DNA of 42,753 bases. Origin: an uncultured Bacteroidales bacterium (GTDB lineage: Bacteria; Bacteroidota; Bacteroidia; Bacteroidales; Paludibacteraceae). The DNA is taken from the NCBI GenBank assembly GCA_902783545.1, contig CACZRD010000104.1:1-42753 (forward strand), given 5' to 3'. Both the position numbers and the translations under genes were made by a program. Positions 31,810-41,250 of the stretch are shown in pieces. The notes under the pieces are model-generated. The model worked only from the letters and a program-made list of their open reading frames with translations. It searched no databases and was not told the DNA's origin. The first letter of the stretch is position 1. Each line of letters opens with the position of its first letter.

Positions 31810-33885
31810 ATGAGTTACAAACGTACATTAATCACAGCAGCGTTGCCTTACGCCAACGGTCCCGTACATATCGGTCATCTCGCAGGTGTGTATGTGCCTG
31901 CGGACATCTACGCGCGCTACCTGCGCCTGAAGGGGCAAAACGTCCTTTATGTCTGCGGTAGCGACGAACACGGCGTTCCAGTAACTATTCGCGCGCGCAA
32001 AGAAGGTATTACCACCCAACAAGTAGTGGATCGCTACCACGAGATCATCAAGCGCTCGTTCGCCGATTTCGGTATATCATTCGATATATACTCGCGTACG
32101 ACCTCTGACATCCACCACAAGTTCGCTTCGGATTACTTCCGCAAACTCTATGACGAAGGCAAGTTCGTTGAGCAGGTTACCGAACAGTTCTACGACCCCG
32201 AGACCGGCCATTTCCTCACCGACCGTAATATCCGCGGTGAATGCCCGCATTGTCACAGCCTCGGCGCTTATGGTGACCAGTGCGAGAAGTGCGGATCGAC
32301 GCTCTCGCCCGAGGAACTCATCAACCCCTACAACGCTGAGACAGGCAATCCGCTCGTCAAGCGTCCTACTTCCCACTGGTACTTGCCGCTTGACCAATAT
32401 CAGCAGTGGCTCGAGCAGTGGATCCTCGAGGAGCACAAAGAGTGGCGACCAAACGTCTATGGTCAGTGCAAGTCATGGCTCGACGGCGGTCTGCGTCCGC
32501 GTGCTGTGACACGCGATCTGGACTGGGGTATCCCTGTGCCTGTAGAGGGGGCAGAAGGTAAAGTGCTCTACGTCTGGTTCGATGCTCCTATCGGCTATAT
32601 TTCCAACACCAAGGAGCTCTGCGACGCACAGCCCGAGAAATACGGCAACTGGGAGACGTGGTGGAAAGACCCGTCAACACGCCTCATTCACTTCATCGGC
32701 AAGGACAATATCGTCTTCCACTGTATCGTCTTCCCGGCTATGCTTAAAGCCGAGGGCTCGTATATCCTGCCGGACAATGTACCTTCGAACGAGTTTCTGA
32801 ACCTCGAGGGTGATAAGATCTCTACCTCCCGCAACTGGGCGGTGTGGCTCAATGAGTACCTCGACGACTTCCCCGGCAAGCAGGACGTCCTGCGCTACGT
32901 GCTCACCGCCAATGCGCCCGAGACGAAAGACAATGACTTCACGTGGGCGGATTTCCAGGCGCGTAACAACAATGAGTTAGTCGCAATCTATGGCAACTTC
33001 ATCAACCGCGCGCTCGTTCTCACCGGCAAGTATTTCGGCGGCAGGGTGCCCACACAAGGAGCGCTGACCGATTACGACCGTCAGACCATCGAGGAGTTCT
33101 GCAACGTCAAAGCCGAACTGGAGCGACTCTTGAACGACTTCCGCTTCCGCGATGCACAAAAGGAGGCAATGAACCTCGCCCGCATCGGTAACAAGTATCT
33201 GGCAGACACCGAACCCTGGAAACTCGCCAAGACCGACCTCGATCGTACGGCTACGATCCTTAATCTCTCGCTGCAGATTGCCGCGAACCTCGCTATCGCC
33301 TTCGAGCCGTTCTTGCCGTTCTCGTCTGCCAAACTCCGTGAGATGTTAGCTCTCGACACCTTCAACTGGGAGTCGCTCGGCAGCACGGATCTGCTGCCGG
33401 AAGGTCATCAGCTCGGGCAAGTCAGTCTGCTCTTTGAGAAGATCGAAGACGCGCCTATTCAGGCACAACTCGACCGCCTTGCACGTATCAAAGCCGAGAA
33501 CGAAGCAGCTGCACAAGCCGAGGCGCTCAAGAACTGGCAACCCGTGCCTGTCAAAGCACCGACCACCATCGACGAGTTCGACAAGGCTGATATACGCGTG
33601 GCTACCGTCTTGGAGTGCACCAACGTCAAGAAATCCGACCGCCTGCTTCAATTCCGGCTGGACGACGGCTTTGGCGAGCGCACGATCCTCAGCGGTATAG
33701 CACAATCGTACCCCGACCCGTCGGTGCTCGTTGGCAAGCAAGTTCTCTACATCGCGAACTTCCCGCCACGTAGAATGATGGGCATCGAGTCGCAAGGTAT
33801 GATTCTGTCTGCTGTCAATGCTGATGGCAAACTCGTAGTGACCACCGTCACAGCACCCGTACGTAACGGTGCACAAGTAGGCTAA
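31810..33885 (+). CDS. metG: Methionyl-tRNA synthetase with C-terminal tRNA-binding domain
   Basis: MetG charges tRNA-Met with methionine. The 691-residue protein contains the HIGH motif (H20-H23, [10 protein letters not shown]), a zinc-binding insert CPHC...CEKCG (near 145-162), the KMSKS equivalent KISTS (336-340), the anticodon-binding helical domain ([19 protein letters not shown]), and a C-terminal tRBD domain from about residue 585 ([39 protein letters not shown]) used for dimerisation and tRNA binding. All motifs are intact. It is followed 21 nt later by the SpoIIE-type phosphatase gene. Confidence 0.98.
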   Translation: MSYKRTLITAALPYANGPVHIGHLAGVYVPADIYARYLRLKGQNVLYVCGSDEHGVPVTIRARKEGITTQQVVDRYHEIIKRSFADFGISFDIYSRTTSDIHHKFASDYFRKLYDEGKFVEQVTEQFYDPETGHFLTDRNIRGECPHCHSLGAYGDQCEKCGSTLSPEELINPYNAETGNPLVKRPTSHWYLPLDQYQQWLEQWILEEHKEWRPNVYGQCKSWLDGGLRPRAVTRDLDWGIPVPVEGAEGKVLYVWFDAPIGYISNTKELCDAQPEKYGNWETWWKDPSTRLIHFIGKDNIVFHCIVFPAMLKAEGSYILPDNVPSNEFLNLEGDKISTSRNWAVWLNEYLDDFPGKQDVLRYVLTANAPETKDNDFTWADFQARNNNELVAIYGNFINRALVLTGKYFGGRVPTQGALTDYDRQTIEEFCNVKAELERLLNDFRFRDAQKEAMNLARIGNKYLADTEPWKLAKTDLDRTATILNLSLQIAANLAIAFEPFLPFSSAKLREMLALDTFNWESLGSTDLLPEGHQLGQVSLLFEKIEDAPIQAQLDRLARIKAENEAAAQAEALKNWQPVPVKAPTTIDEFDKADIRVATVLECTNVKKSDRLLQFRLDDGFGERTILSGIAQSYPDPSVLVGKQVLYIANFPPRRMMGIESQGMILSAVNADGKLVVTTVTAPVRNGAQVG

Positions 33886-33906
33886 CATATTTCGAAACCA
33901 ACAGGC

Positions 33907-35976
33907 ATGAAGACAAACACTCAAACTGGCAAACGCTCGCACTCGGGACTGTGGATCGTTCTTATAGCGGCGGCATCCTTGGAGGCTATATCCTGCATCA
34001 TGTACTTTACCAGCCGTGCTGCTATCCGTCATGAGGCCGAGCAGCGCGTGCAGAGCGAACTGCGTAAAGCCGAGTTGCAGATCAACGCCGTGACCATCGA
34101 GATGGAAGCCGCAGCTAAGATGCTCACTACGCTCGCCGAACGGCATATCGAAAACCCCGACTCCGTTGCCAACGCCACACACGTGCTCCTGCAGACCATC
34201 GATCACGTCAGCAGCGCAGGCATAGCCTGCCAGCCTTACCTCTACCCGACGAAAGGACGCTGGTATGAGGTCTGCAGCAGCCGCGATACCTGCAACGGAA
34301 AGCCGTGTATCTACACTCGCGAGATCGGTAGTGCCAGCCATAACTACTTCGAGGCGGAGTGGTACAACAACGGTCTCACCATCGACAGCTGCTGGTGGTC
34401 GGAGCCCTATCTTGACGACTCCGGCGCACGAACGATGATCGTCAGCTGCACGCATCCCATACGTGACAAGCAGGGGAAGATCGTTGCCGTTACCTGTGTT
34501 GATCTATCGCTCTACTACCTCCAAGACCTGTCAGAATACCTGCAGATCTATGAGGACAGCTACTACGTCATTCGTTCCTGCGACGGAATGGAGATCGTGC
34601 CGGGTGCAGATACCGTCCCCGGGCGCAAGTACCACACCTACGATGAGGAGATCGATGCCACAGGCTGGCATATATCTATCAAGATCCCCGAGGATGTCAT
34701 CTTTGCCGATCTGAACCATATGGGACGGATCGTCGGACTGCTGATGCTTCTGGGTCTGGGACTGCTCATCCTCATCGTTTGGCGTTCGGGAAGCGACTCG
34801 AAGCGACTCATTGAAACCACTGCCCGCAATCAGAAGATGGAGAACGAGCTGCAGATAGCCAGCGCTATCCAGATGGCTATGCTGCCGAAGGTCTTCCCGC
34901 CATACTCCGATCACTCCGACCTGAACGTCTATGGCCTGGTTAATCCCGCCAAAGAGGTCGGCGGCGATCTGTACGACTTCTTTATCCGTCACGACAAACT
35001 GTTCTTCTGCGTAGGCGATGTCAGCGGCAAAGGCGTGCCGGCTGCACTGGTCATGGCTATGACGAACTCGCTCTTCCGCAGCATATCTGCCCACGAGGAG
35101 CAGCCCGAAGAGATCGTCAGCCTGATGAACCGCGCCTTCACCGAGCAGAACACGCAGGATATGTTCCTCACGCTCTTCCTCGGCGTGCTGGATCTGACCA
35201 CCGGTCGCCTCGACTACTGCAATGCCGGACATAACGCACCCATGCTAATGGCCAATGGCCAATGGCTAACGGCTAATGTCTTTGCCAACCTCCCCTTGGG
35301 TATCATTGCCGACTTCCCATATCAGGCGCAGAGCGCACAACTCAGCCGCGGTGATCTGCTCTTCCTCTATACCGACGGCCTGACGGAGGCGGAGAACAGC
35401 AACCATGACCAGTTCGGCGAACAGCGGATGACTGATGTCCTCGCATCGCTCACCGACACTCGCCCACGGCATATATCTGACACCATGCAGGCGGCTGTCG
35501 AGACCTTCGTCGGCGATGCCGAACAGAGCGACGATCTCACGATGCTCGTCATCCGCTATCAGACTCCGGCTATCGTCATGCGCAACGACATCCAGCAGAT
35601 ACCTACCCTTGCCGAGTGGATCGACGGACTGGGTATCCCTGACGAACTGAATATGCCCGTCAACCTCGCGCTGGAAGAGATAGTCAGCAATGTGATGCTC
35701 TACGCCTACCCGCACGACAAATCCGGGCAAGTCTTCGTGGAGTTCAGCAAACAAATGTCAAATGACAAATCACAAATAGCAAATATCATCTTCACCATCA
35801 CCGACTCCGGTATCCCCTTCGACCCCACGCAGAAAGGCGAGGTGGACATCACGCTGCCGGCTGAGGAGCGCGCTATAGGCGGCTTGGGCATCCATCTGGT
35901 TCGACAACTCATGGACGAGGTGATCTACAGCCGTGAGGACGACAAAAACGTATTAACACTAATCAAACGCATATGA
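33907..35976 (+). CDS. dCache - SpoIIE phosphatase - HATPase membrane sensor
   Basis: A 689-residue sensor. Helix about 14-36, an extracytoplasmic dCache-like domain (about 40-270, with WYNNGLTIDSCWWSEPY and VAVTCVDLSLYYLQDL), a second helix (about 276-294), a linker ELQIASAIQMAMLP, a PP2C/SpoIIE phosphatase domain (GGDLYDFF, GDVSGKGVPAALVMA, NAGHNAP, YTDGLTEA, SDDLTML) and a C-terminal HATPase domain (LALEEIVSNVMLYAY with E near 592 and N near 596, TDSGIPFDP, GGLGIHLV). It combines the phosphatase and the kinase of a partner switch in one chain; the STAS gene overlapping its stop is the expected substrate. Two heptamer arrays lie inside it, in variable loops. Confidence 0.93.
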   Translation: MKTNTQTGKRSHSGLWIVLIAAASLEAISCIMYFTSRAAIRHEAEQRVQSELRKAELQINAVTIEMEAAAKMLTTLAERHIENPDSVANATHVLLQTIDHVSSAGIACQPYLYPTKGRWYEVCSSRDTCNGKPCIYTREIGSASHNYFEAEWYNNGLTIDSCWWSEPYLDDSGARTMIVSCTHPIRDKQGKIVAVTCVDLSLYYLQDLSEYLQIYEDSYYVIRSCDGMEIVPGADTVPGRKYHTYDEEIDATGWHISIKIPEDVIFADLNHMGRIVGLLMLLGLGLLILIVWRSGSDSKRLIETTARNQKMENELQIASAIQMAMLPKVFPPYSDHSDLNVYGLVNPAKEVGGDLYDFFIRHDKLFFCVGDVSGKGVPAALVMAMTNSLFRSISAHEEQPEEIVSLMNRAFTEQNTQDMFLTLFLGVLDLTTGRLDYCNAGHNAPMLMANGQWLTANVFANLPLGIIADFPYQAQSAQLSRGDLLFLYTDGLTEAENSNHDQFGEQRMTDVLASLTDTRPRHISDTMQAAVETFVGDAEQSDDLTMLVIRYQTPAIVMRNDIQQIPTLAEWIDGLGIPDELNMPVNLALEEIVSNVMLYAYPHDKSGQVFVEFSKQMSNDKSQIANIIFTITDSGIPFDPTQKGEVDITLPAEERAIGGLGIHLVRQLMDEVIYSREDDKNVLTLIKRI
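35246..35280 (+). repeat. Heptamer mini-array, five units (TAATGGC type), inside the phosphatase gene
   Basis: Five exact 7-nt steps: TAATGGC, CAATGGC, CAATGGC, TAACGGC, TAATGTC. It encodes MANGQWLTANV, a loop between the NAGHNAP and LPLGI motifs of the SpoIIE domain. Confidence 0.85.
35753..35787 (+). repeat. Heptamer mini-array, five units (AAATGTC type), inside the HATPase part
   Basis: Five exact 7-nt steps: AAATGTC, AAATGAC, AAATCAC, AAATAGC, AAATATC. It encodes QMSNDKSQIANI, a loop in the HATPase domain between the N-box helix and the TDSG motif. Confidence 0.85.
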
Positions 35977-36275
35977 CAACCACAATCACCAACAACGGCA
36001 ATCAGATCATTGCCGCATTCGCAGGCAGGCTGGACACAGCTGCCGCCGTACAGACCGCCGAGGACATCAAGCCTCTGCTCGAAGTATCGGGCAAAGAGAT
36101 CATCCTCGACTGCACCGAACTGGAGTATATATCCTCATCCGGACTGCGTATCTTCCTCACCGTCCGCAAGGATGCCGCAGCACACGGCTGCAAGGTTATC
36201 GTCCGTAACATCAACGCCGACATCCGTCAGGTGTTCGTCATGACCGGCTTCGTCAGTCTGTTTGAAATACAATAA
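35973..36275 (+). CDS. STAS-domain anti-sigma-factor-antagonist protein
   Basis: A 100-residue single STAS domain, the phosphorylatable switch protein of partner-switching systems. Pattern: GRLDTAAA, IILDCTELEYISSSGLRIF, with S55 in the place of the phosphorylated serine of SpoIIAA, and GCKVIVRNINADIRQVFVMTGF. The ATG overlaps the stop of the phosphatase/kinase gene (ATGA), so both are made together. Its partner is probably the HATPase domain (kinase) and SpoIIE domain (phosphatase) of that protein. Bacteroidota generally lack sigma-B, so the downstream output is unknown; the alarmone synthetase gene 3 nt later is one candidate. Confidence 0.93.
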   Translation: MTTTITNNGNQIIAAFAGRLDTAAAVQTAEDIKPLLEVSGKEIILDCTELEYISSSGLRIFLTVRKDAAAHGCKVIVRNINADIRQVFVMTGFVSLFEIQ

Positions 36276-36278
36276 GCG

Positions 36279-37349
36279 ATGGATCTGCACACCGAAATGA
36301 TTCTGGCGGAGTACGATGCCAAACTGCCGTTAGTGGAGCGTCTGCAGAAGGTTGTCAAATCCACCCTCACGGATGCCATTGACCGCAACGGACTGGTTGT
36401 CACGGCTGTCAAGACGCGCCTCAAGACGCGCGACAGTCTGGAAGGCAAACTTGCGCTCAAAGGCAGCAAGTACCACTCGCTGAGCGACATCACCGACATC
36501 CTCGGCGCACGCGTCATCACGTTCTACACCGACGACGTCGATCGTATAGCCGCCATGGCGGAGAAGCTGTTCGACATCGACTGGGAAAACTCCGTGGACA
36601 AACGCCGCCTGCACGATACCGACAGCTTCGGCTACAACTCGCTGCATTACATCTGCCGGTTACCGAAGTCGGTCATCGACGATCCCGAACTCAACGACAT
36701 CCGCTTCGAGCTCCAGCTGCGCACCACGCTCCAGCATGCGTGGGCAAGTATCAACCACGACATCGGTTATAAGACCGGCGTGGAGATACCCCGTGAGTAC
36801 CTGCGCCAGATCAACCGTCTGGCAGGCATTCTGGAGATGGCGGACGACGAGTTCAGTCGTATCCGTACGGAGATCACCGACTACCGCCGCCGCGTGCATC
36901 AGCTCGTGCAGAACGGTCAGCTGAGCGAGGTGCAGCTGGATGGTGACACCTTCAGCAGTTACCTCAAGGCACGGCCGTTCGACTCGCTCAACCGACGCAT
37001 CGCCGCCATCAACCAGGCGGAGATACAGGAGGTGCCGCTCACGAACTACCTGGGCGTATTCAAGGCCTTCGGCTGCAACACCCTCGGCGACATCGACCAG
37101 CTCAAGAAGCGCTATGCGGAGGATGCCTACACTCTGGCACGCCACCAGCTCGGCAACACCGATCTGGATATCATCTCCTCGTCCGTCGGCATACAGAACA
37201 TCTGCATCGTCTGTATCCTTGCGCAGGGCGGAGGGAAGATCGGCCTGATCCGGCTGTTCAACGCACTCAACGGCGAGAACGAGCAGAACAGCCTATTGGC
37301 AGACTTGACCTACGAGCAGGCGAAGAACCTGCCGTTCATGAGCAAATAA
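36279..37349 (+). CDS. RelA/SpoT-type (p)ppGpp synthetase with unknown C-terminal extension
   Basis: A 356-residue protein. Residues about 40-170 are a (p)ppGpp synthetase domain: DILGARVI (D73), FGYNSLHY (118-124), and FELQLRT with E144, Q146 and R148, followed by WASINHDIGYK. These catalytic residues look complete, so it should make the stringent alarmone. There is no HD hydrolase, TGS or ACT domain, so it is not a full RelA/SpoT. The region 205-356 is helical, with no domain I recognise (for example TNYLGVFKAFGCNTLGDID). It follows the STAS gene by 3 nt and seems part of the same operon, which suggests that the partner switch feeds into alarmone synthesis. Confidence 0.85.
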   Translation: MDLHTEMILAEYDAKLPLVERLQKVVKSTLTDAIDRNGLVVTAVKTRLKTRDSLEGKLALKGSKYHSLSDITDILGARVITFYTDDVDRIAAMAEKLFDIDWENSVDKRRLHDTDSFGYNSLHYICRLPKSVIDDPELNDIRFELQLRTTLQHAWASINHDIGYKTGVEIPREYLRQINRLAGILEMADDEFSRIRTEITDYRRRVHQLVQNGQLSEVQLDGDTFSSYLKARPFDSLNRRIAAINQAEIQEVPLTNYLGVFKAFGCNTLGDIDQLKKRYAEDAYTLARHQLGNTDLDIISSSVGIQNICIVCILAQGGGKIGLIRLFNALNGENEQNSLLADLTYEQAKNLPFMSK

Positions 37350-37375
37350 CGCTAATCTTATTAAATACAACATCT

Positions 37376-37720
37376 ATGAACATCCTGATTCTTATACTCT
37401 TATCCCTGGCAGGCATTGTGCTGCTTGTGCTGGAACTCTTCCTCATCCCGGGCATCGGTATAGCCGGTATAGCCGGTGGCGGTTGTCTGGTCGGTGCTGT
37501 GGTGTATGCCTATATGGCTATCGGTGCCACGGCAGGACATATCACGTTCTTCGTCGTACTGGCGGCTACGGCTATCGCTATCTATGCGTTCTACAAGAGC
37601 CGCGCTATTGAGAAGATGAGTCTGGATACGAAGATCGACGACAAGGTCGAACTCGCTGCACCGGGTAAGAAGATCACCCGTCTGCAAGAGCAAGCCGAAG
37701 AGCAAGAGACGAAAAAATAA
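37376..37720 (+). CDS. Small NfeD-like membrane protein
   Basis: A 114-residue protein with two to three hydrophobic segments (about 2-22, 25-50, 53-72) rich in Gly/Ile (LIPGIGIAGIAGGGCLVGAVV), as in the membrane part of NfeD. The cytoplasmic tail is charged (RLQEQAEEQETKK); the usual NfeD OB-fold is short or missing. NfeD-type proteins pair with flotillin-like proteins in membrane microdomains, and floA follows directly, 27 nt downstream, which supports the call. Start ATG 37376 is the first in frame. Confidence 0.78.
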   Translation: MNILILILLSLAGIVLLVLELFLIPGIGIAGIAGGGCLVGAVVYAYMAIGATAGHITFFVVLAATAIAIYAFYKSRAIEKMSLDTKIDDKVELAAPGKKITRLQEQAEEQETKK

Positions 37721-37747
37721 TTGTCAAACCTACTAATACAACAGATT

Positions 37748-38713
37748 ATGGAAGCATTACAAGTTATCTTAATTGTGATCCTGTGCATTGCAGTGATCAT
37801 ATTCTTCTACTACGTACCGTTTATGTTGTGGATCAACGCGCAGGTCAGCGGCGTGCGTATATCGCTCATCCAGCTCTTCCTGATGCGCATCCGTCGCGTA
37901 CCGCCCACCAAGATCGTCAACTGTATGATCGAGGCGCACAAAGCCGGACTGGAAGACGTCAAGCGTGACGGTCTGGAGGCGCACTACCTCGCAGGCGGAC
38001 ATATAGAGCGCGTCGTTCATGCGCTGGTCAGCGCCAGCAAAGCCGGCATCCAACTGCCCTTTGGTATGGCTACGGCTATCGACCTCGCCGGTCGTGATGT
38101 GTTCGAGGCGGTACAGATGTCCGTTAACCCGAAGGTGATCGACACCCCGCCGGTAGCGGCTGTTGCCAAGGACGGTATCCAGCTTATCGCCAAAGCCCGT
38201 GTCACCGTGCGTGCGAACATCAAGCAGCTCGTCGGCGGTGCAGGTGAGGATACGATCCTTGCTCGCGTAGGCGAGGGTATAGTCAGCTCTATCGGTAGCG
38301 CCGAGAGCCACAAGCAGGTGCTCGAGAATCCTGATAGCATCAGCAAGCTCGTGCTCTCCAAGGGTCTGGACGACGGAACGGCATTCGAGATACTGAGTAT
38401 CGATATAGCCGATATCGATGTAGGTAAGAACATCGGTGCACAACTCCAGATGGATCAGGCGGAAGCCGACAAGAACATCGCTCAGGCTAAAGCCGAGGAA
38501 CGTCGCGCGATGGCTATTGCCAACGAACAGGAGATGAAAGCCAAAGCACAGGAAGCACGCGCCAAGGTCATCGAGGCGGAAGCCCTCGTGCCGCAGGCAA
38601 TGGCCGAGGCGTTCAAGAACGGGAACCTCGGTATCATGGACTACTACCGCATGCAGAACATCCAAGCGGATACCGCCATGCGTGAGACCATCAGTAAGCC
38701 GAAAGCCAAGTGA
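37748..38713 (+). CDS. floA: Flotillin-like protein FloA
   Basis: FloA (UPF0365/YqfA) is a flotillin-like scaffold that organises membrane microdomains. From ATG 37748 it has 321 residues; a TTG further upstream (37721) is an open but less likely start directly at the nfeD stop. Seen: a membrane hairpin ([20 protein letters not shown]), then [38 protein letters not shown]-like [18 protein letters not shown], and an Ala/Glu-rich coiled coil ([19 protein letters not shown]). Length and order match the family closely. The stop overlaps the next gene's GTG start (GTGA). Confidence 0.95.
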   Translation: MEALQVILIVILCIAVIIFFYYVPFMLWINAQVSGVRISLIQLFLMRIRRVPPTKIVNCMIEAHKAGLEDVKRDGLEAHYLAGGHIERVVHALVSASKAGIQLPFGMATAIDLAGRDVFEAVQMSVNPKVIDTPPVAAVAKDGIQLIAKARVTVRANIKQLVGGAGEDTILARVGEGIVSSIGSAESHKQVLENPDSISKLVLSKGLDDGTAFEILSIDIADIDVGKNIGAQLQMDQAEADKNIAQAKAEERRAMAIANEQEMKAKAQEARAKVIEAEALVPQAMAEAFKNGNLGIMDYYRMQNIQADTAMRETISKPKAK

Positions 38714-39498
38714 GAGTAGCTGTACTACAATATCCTGTAGTGTGGGGAGATGTTCGTCGGAACGTCTCCCTCGCTGCGGAACGCATAACAGCCTTAGCAG
38801 ACAAGGCGGATATAGCGTTGCTGCCGGAGATGTTCTCAACAGGCTTCTGCGTCGATCGCCCCGATCTCGCCGAGCCCGTTGACGGTTATACGATGACTGC
38901 CATGCAGCAGCTGACGGATGATACCGGCATAGCTGTCGCCGGCACGTTTATCTGCCGCGAAGGCAGCAGGCTGTTTAACCGAGGGTTCCTGCTCTCACCG
39001 CACGCTGCTCCACAATTCATTGACAAACGGCACCTCTACGCCACGGGCGGTGAAGACCGGTTCTTCACCCCGGGCACGAAGCGCACTGTCTTCACCTACC
39101 AAGGCGTGAAGATTCTGATGCTTATCTGTTACGATGTGCGGTTCCCCGTTTGGGCAAGGAACGTGTGGGGTGATGACTATGACCTGATCCTCGTCAGTGC
39201 GAACTGGCCGGAGGCACGCGTGAAGATGTGGGATATACTCGTTGCATCGCGTGCCGTAGAGAACCAGTGTTACATCGTAGCGGCGAACCTTGTGGGTGAC
39301 GATGGCGCAGGCTGGCATTACAACGGTCACTCCGTGGCGTACGATACCCGCATGAACGAATTGCTCAAGTTCGCCGATGACGAACAGGGCACACGCATAG
39401 CCGACCTGTCAATGCCCGTACTCAAGCATTACCGCGAAGCCCTGCCGCTATGGCGCGACACCGACCGAACAATGATAAGACCAACAGCCAACAGCTAA
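38710..39498 (+). CDS. Nitrilase-family omega-amidase
   Basis: A 262-residue carbon-nitrogen hydrolase with the Glu-Lys-Cys triad: [10 protein letters not shown] (E40), IDKRHLY (K106) and LICYDVRFP (C140). The EMFSTGF stretch and the size fit the omega-amidase/YafV (NIT2-like) branch, which hydrolyses alpha-ketoglutaramate or alpha-ketosuccinamate and helps methionine salvage. Start is GTG 38710, overlapping the floA stop in GTGA. The last codons and the following gap carry a heptamer repeat array. Cytoplasmic; no link in function to floA or recJ is evident. Confidence 0.88.
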   Translation: MRVAVLQYPVVWGDVRRNVSLAAERITALADKADIALLPEMFSTGFCVDRPDLAEPVDGYTMTAMQQLTDDTGIAVAGTFICREGSRLFNRGFLLSPHAAPQFIDKRHLYATGGEDRFFTPGTKRTVFTYQGVKILMLICYDVRFPVWARNVWGDDYDLILVSANWPEARVKMWDILVASRAVENQCYIVAANLVGDDGAGWHYNGHSVAYDTRMNELLKFADDEQGTRIADLSMPVLKHYREALPLWRDTDRTMIRPTANS

Positions 39499-39515
39499 TG
39501 GCTAATAGTTAACAG
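39481..39515 (+). repeat. Heptamer mini-array, five units (CCAACAG/CTAATGG type)
   Basis: Five exact 7-nt steps: CCAACAG, CCAACAG, CTAATGG, CTAATAG, TTAACAG. The array overlaps the last codons and stop of the omega-amidase and fills the gap before recJ. Confidence 0.85.
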
Positions 39516-39521
39516 CCTACA

Positions 39522-41243
39522 ATGAAGTATTCCTGGCAAATACAAACCTTGACCGACGAGCAGCAGGCTCTTCGTGACAAGCTCGCAGACGAACTGCACA
39601 TCAGTCCCGTGGCGGCGGCGTTGCTCGTGCGGCGCGGGATAACCACACGCGAAGAAGCCTCGGCGTTCGTTCACCCCTCGCTCAGCCAACTGCACGATCC
39701 GATGCTCATGCTCGGCATGCGCGAGGCGGAGCAGCGGCTCTCACAAGCTATCGACAACGGCGAGAAGATACTGATCTACGGCGATTATGATGTGGATGGC
39801 ACGACGGCTGTGGCGCTGATGTACCGATTCCTGAAATCGTTCTATACGAACATCGACTATTATATCCCTGACCGTTATACCGAGGGCTATGGTATATCAT
39901 TCCGTGGCATCGATTATGCGCAACAGCAAGGCTGCACGCTGATCATCGCTCTGGACTGCGGCATCAAGTCCGTCGACAAGGTCGAGTATGCACGGCTGCG
40001 CAATATAGACTTCATCATCTGCGACCATCACACCCCGGGCGACGAGATACCGAAAGCCGTAGCCGTGATGGACAGCAAGCAAGCGAACGATCCCTACCCG
40101 TTCAAACATCTGTCTGGCTGCGGCGTGGGATTCAAACTCGCACAAGCCTACGCCCAGACACACAATATGTCTTTCGAGCAGGCCCTCACACCGCTGCTCG
40201 AACTGCTGGCTATGTCCATCGCTTCGGACATCGTGCCGCTTACCGGTGAGAACCGTGTGCTCGCCTACTTCGGCATACAGCAGATCAGCACCACCCCCTC
40301 CGTCGGATTGCAGGGACTGATGCGTATGACCGGACTGGAAGGACAGCAGGTGAATATCTCCGACCTTGTCTATCGTATAGGACCGCGACTCAACGCCTGC
40401 GGACGTATCAAGTCCGGCAGAGCGGCGGTCGAGTTGCTTATCAGCGATGATGATGCTGTAGCGACGGAGATTGCACAGACCATCGAGGCGTTCAATAGCG
40501 AGCGCAAGGAGAAAGACGAATCCATCACACAAGAGGCACTCCAACAACTCGAAGCCGATCCCGAGCACCCAAACAAACACACGAACGTGGCGTACGGTCC
40601 GCAGTGGCATCGCGGCGTACTCGGTATAGTCGCCTCGCGACTGACAGAGAACTACTACCGCCCGACCATTGTGCTCGCCGATACCGATGACGGACTCATA
40701 GCCGGGTCGGCACGCAGCGTCGGAGGGTTCGACATCTATACAGCTATCGACTCCTGCCGTGACCTGCTCACGAATTTCGGAGGACATATGTTCGCCGCCG
40801 GATTGAGTATGCTGCCGCAGAACCTGCCGGAGTTCAAACGACGCTTTGAGGAGTATGTAGCCGCACATATAACTGACGAGCAGCTCGTGCCCGTCATACG
40901 CGTGGAGGAAGAGTTGCAACTAAGCGATATTGACAAACAGTTCTACAACGTTCTGCGGCATCTCGAGCCTTTCGGTCCGGACAACCCGCATCCGCGGTTC
41001 GTCACGCGAGCCCTGATCAACAATCGTTACACCAAGCGCGTCGGCAAGCTCGGCGAGCACCTCAAGCTCGACCTCACCGACCGCAGCCTGGCGATCACTG
41101 GTATAGCCTTCGGCAAAGGAGAGATGGCTACGTTCATACAGAACGGAAACGCCGTGGATGTCTGCTATAGCATCGAGCAGAACACCTACAACGGCGTTAC
41201 CTCTCTCCAGATGAAAGTCGAAGATATTATCCCTGCAACTTAG
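39522..41243 (+). CDS. recJ: Single-stranded-DNA-specific exonuclease RecJ
   Basis: RecJ degrades single-stranded DNA 5' to 3' in recombination and mismatch repair. The 573-residue protein has the DHH phosphoesterase motifs: IYGDYDVDGTT (D88, D90, D92), IALDCG, CDHHTPGDEIP, the DHHA1 region (VAYGPQWHRGVLGIVASRL), SARSVGGFD, and FGGHMFAAGLS, then the C-terminal OB-like part. All are intact and length matches the family. It is the last gene of the plus-strand run and converges with the cytidylate-kinase-like gene, 7 nt apart. Confidence 0.97.
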   Translation: MKYSWQIQTLTDEQQALRDKLADELHISPVAAALLVRRGITTREEASAFVHPSLSQLHDPMLMLGMREAEQRLSQAIDNGEKILIYGDYDVDGTTAVALMYRFLKSFYTNIDYYIPDRYTEGYGISFRGIDYAQQQGCTLIIALDCGIKSVDKVEYARLRNIDFIICDHHTPGDEIPKAVAVMDSKQANDPYPFKHLSGCGVGFKLAQAYAQTHNMSFEQALTPLLELLAMSIASDIVPLTGENRVLAYFGIQQISTTPSVGLQGLMRMTGLEGQQVNISDLVYRIGPRLNACGRIKSGRAAVELLISDDDAVATEIAQTIEAFNSERKEKDESITQEALQQLEADPEHPNKHTNVAYGPQWHRGVLGIVASRLTENYYRPTIVLADTDDGLIAGSARSVGGFDIYTAIDSCRDLLTNFGGHMFAAGLSMLPQNLPEFKRRFEEYVAAHITDEQLVPVIRVEEELQLSDIDKQFYNVLRHLEPFGPDNPHPRFVTRALINNRYTKRVGKLGEHLKLDLTDRSLAITGIAFGKGEMATFIQNGNAVDVCYSIEQNTYNGVTSLQMKVEDIIPAT

Positions 41244-41250
41244 CTCCGCA

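Noticed and set aside
33346-34455. Minus-strand open frame across the metG/phosphatase junction
   Set aside because: Composition is that of an antisense reading, with no motif; both plus-strand genes are clear.
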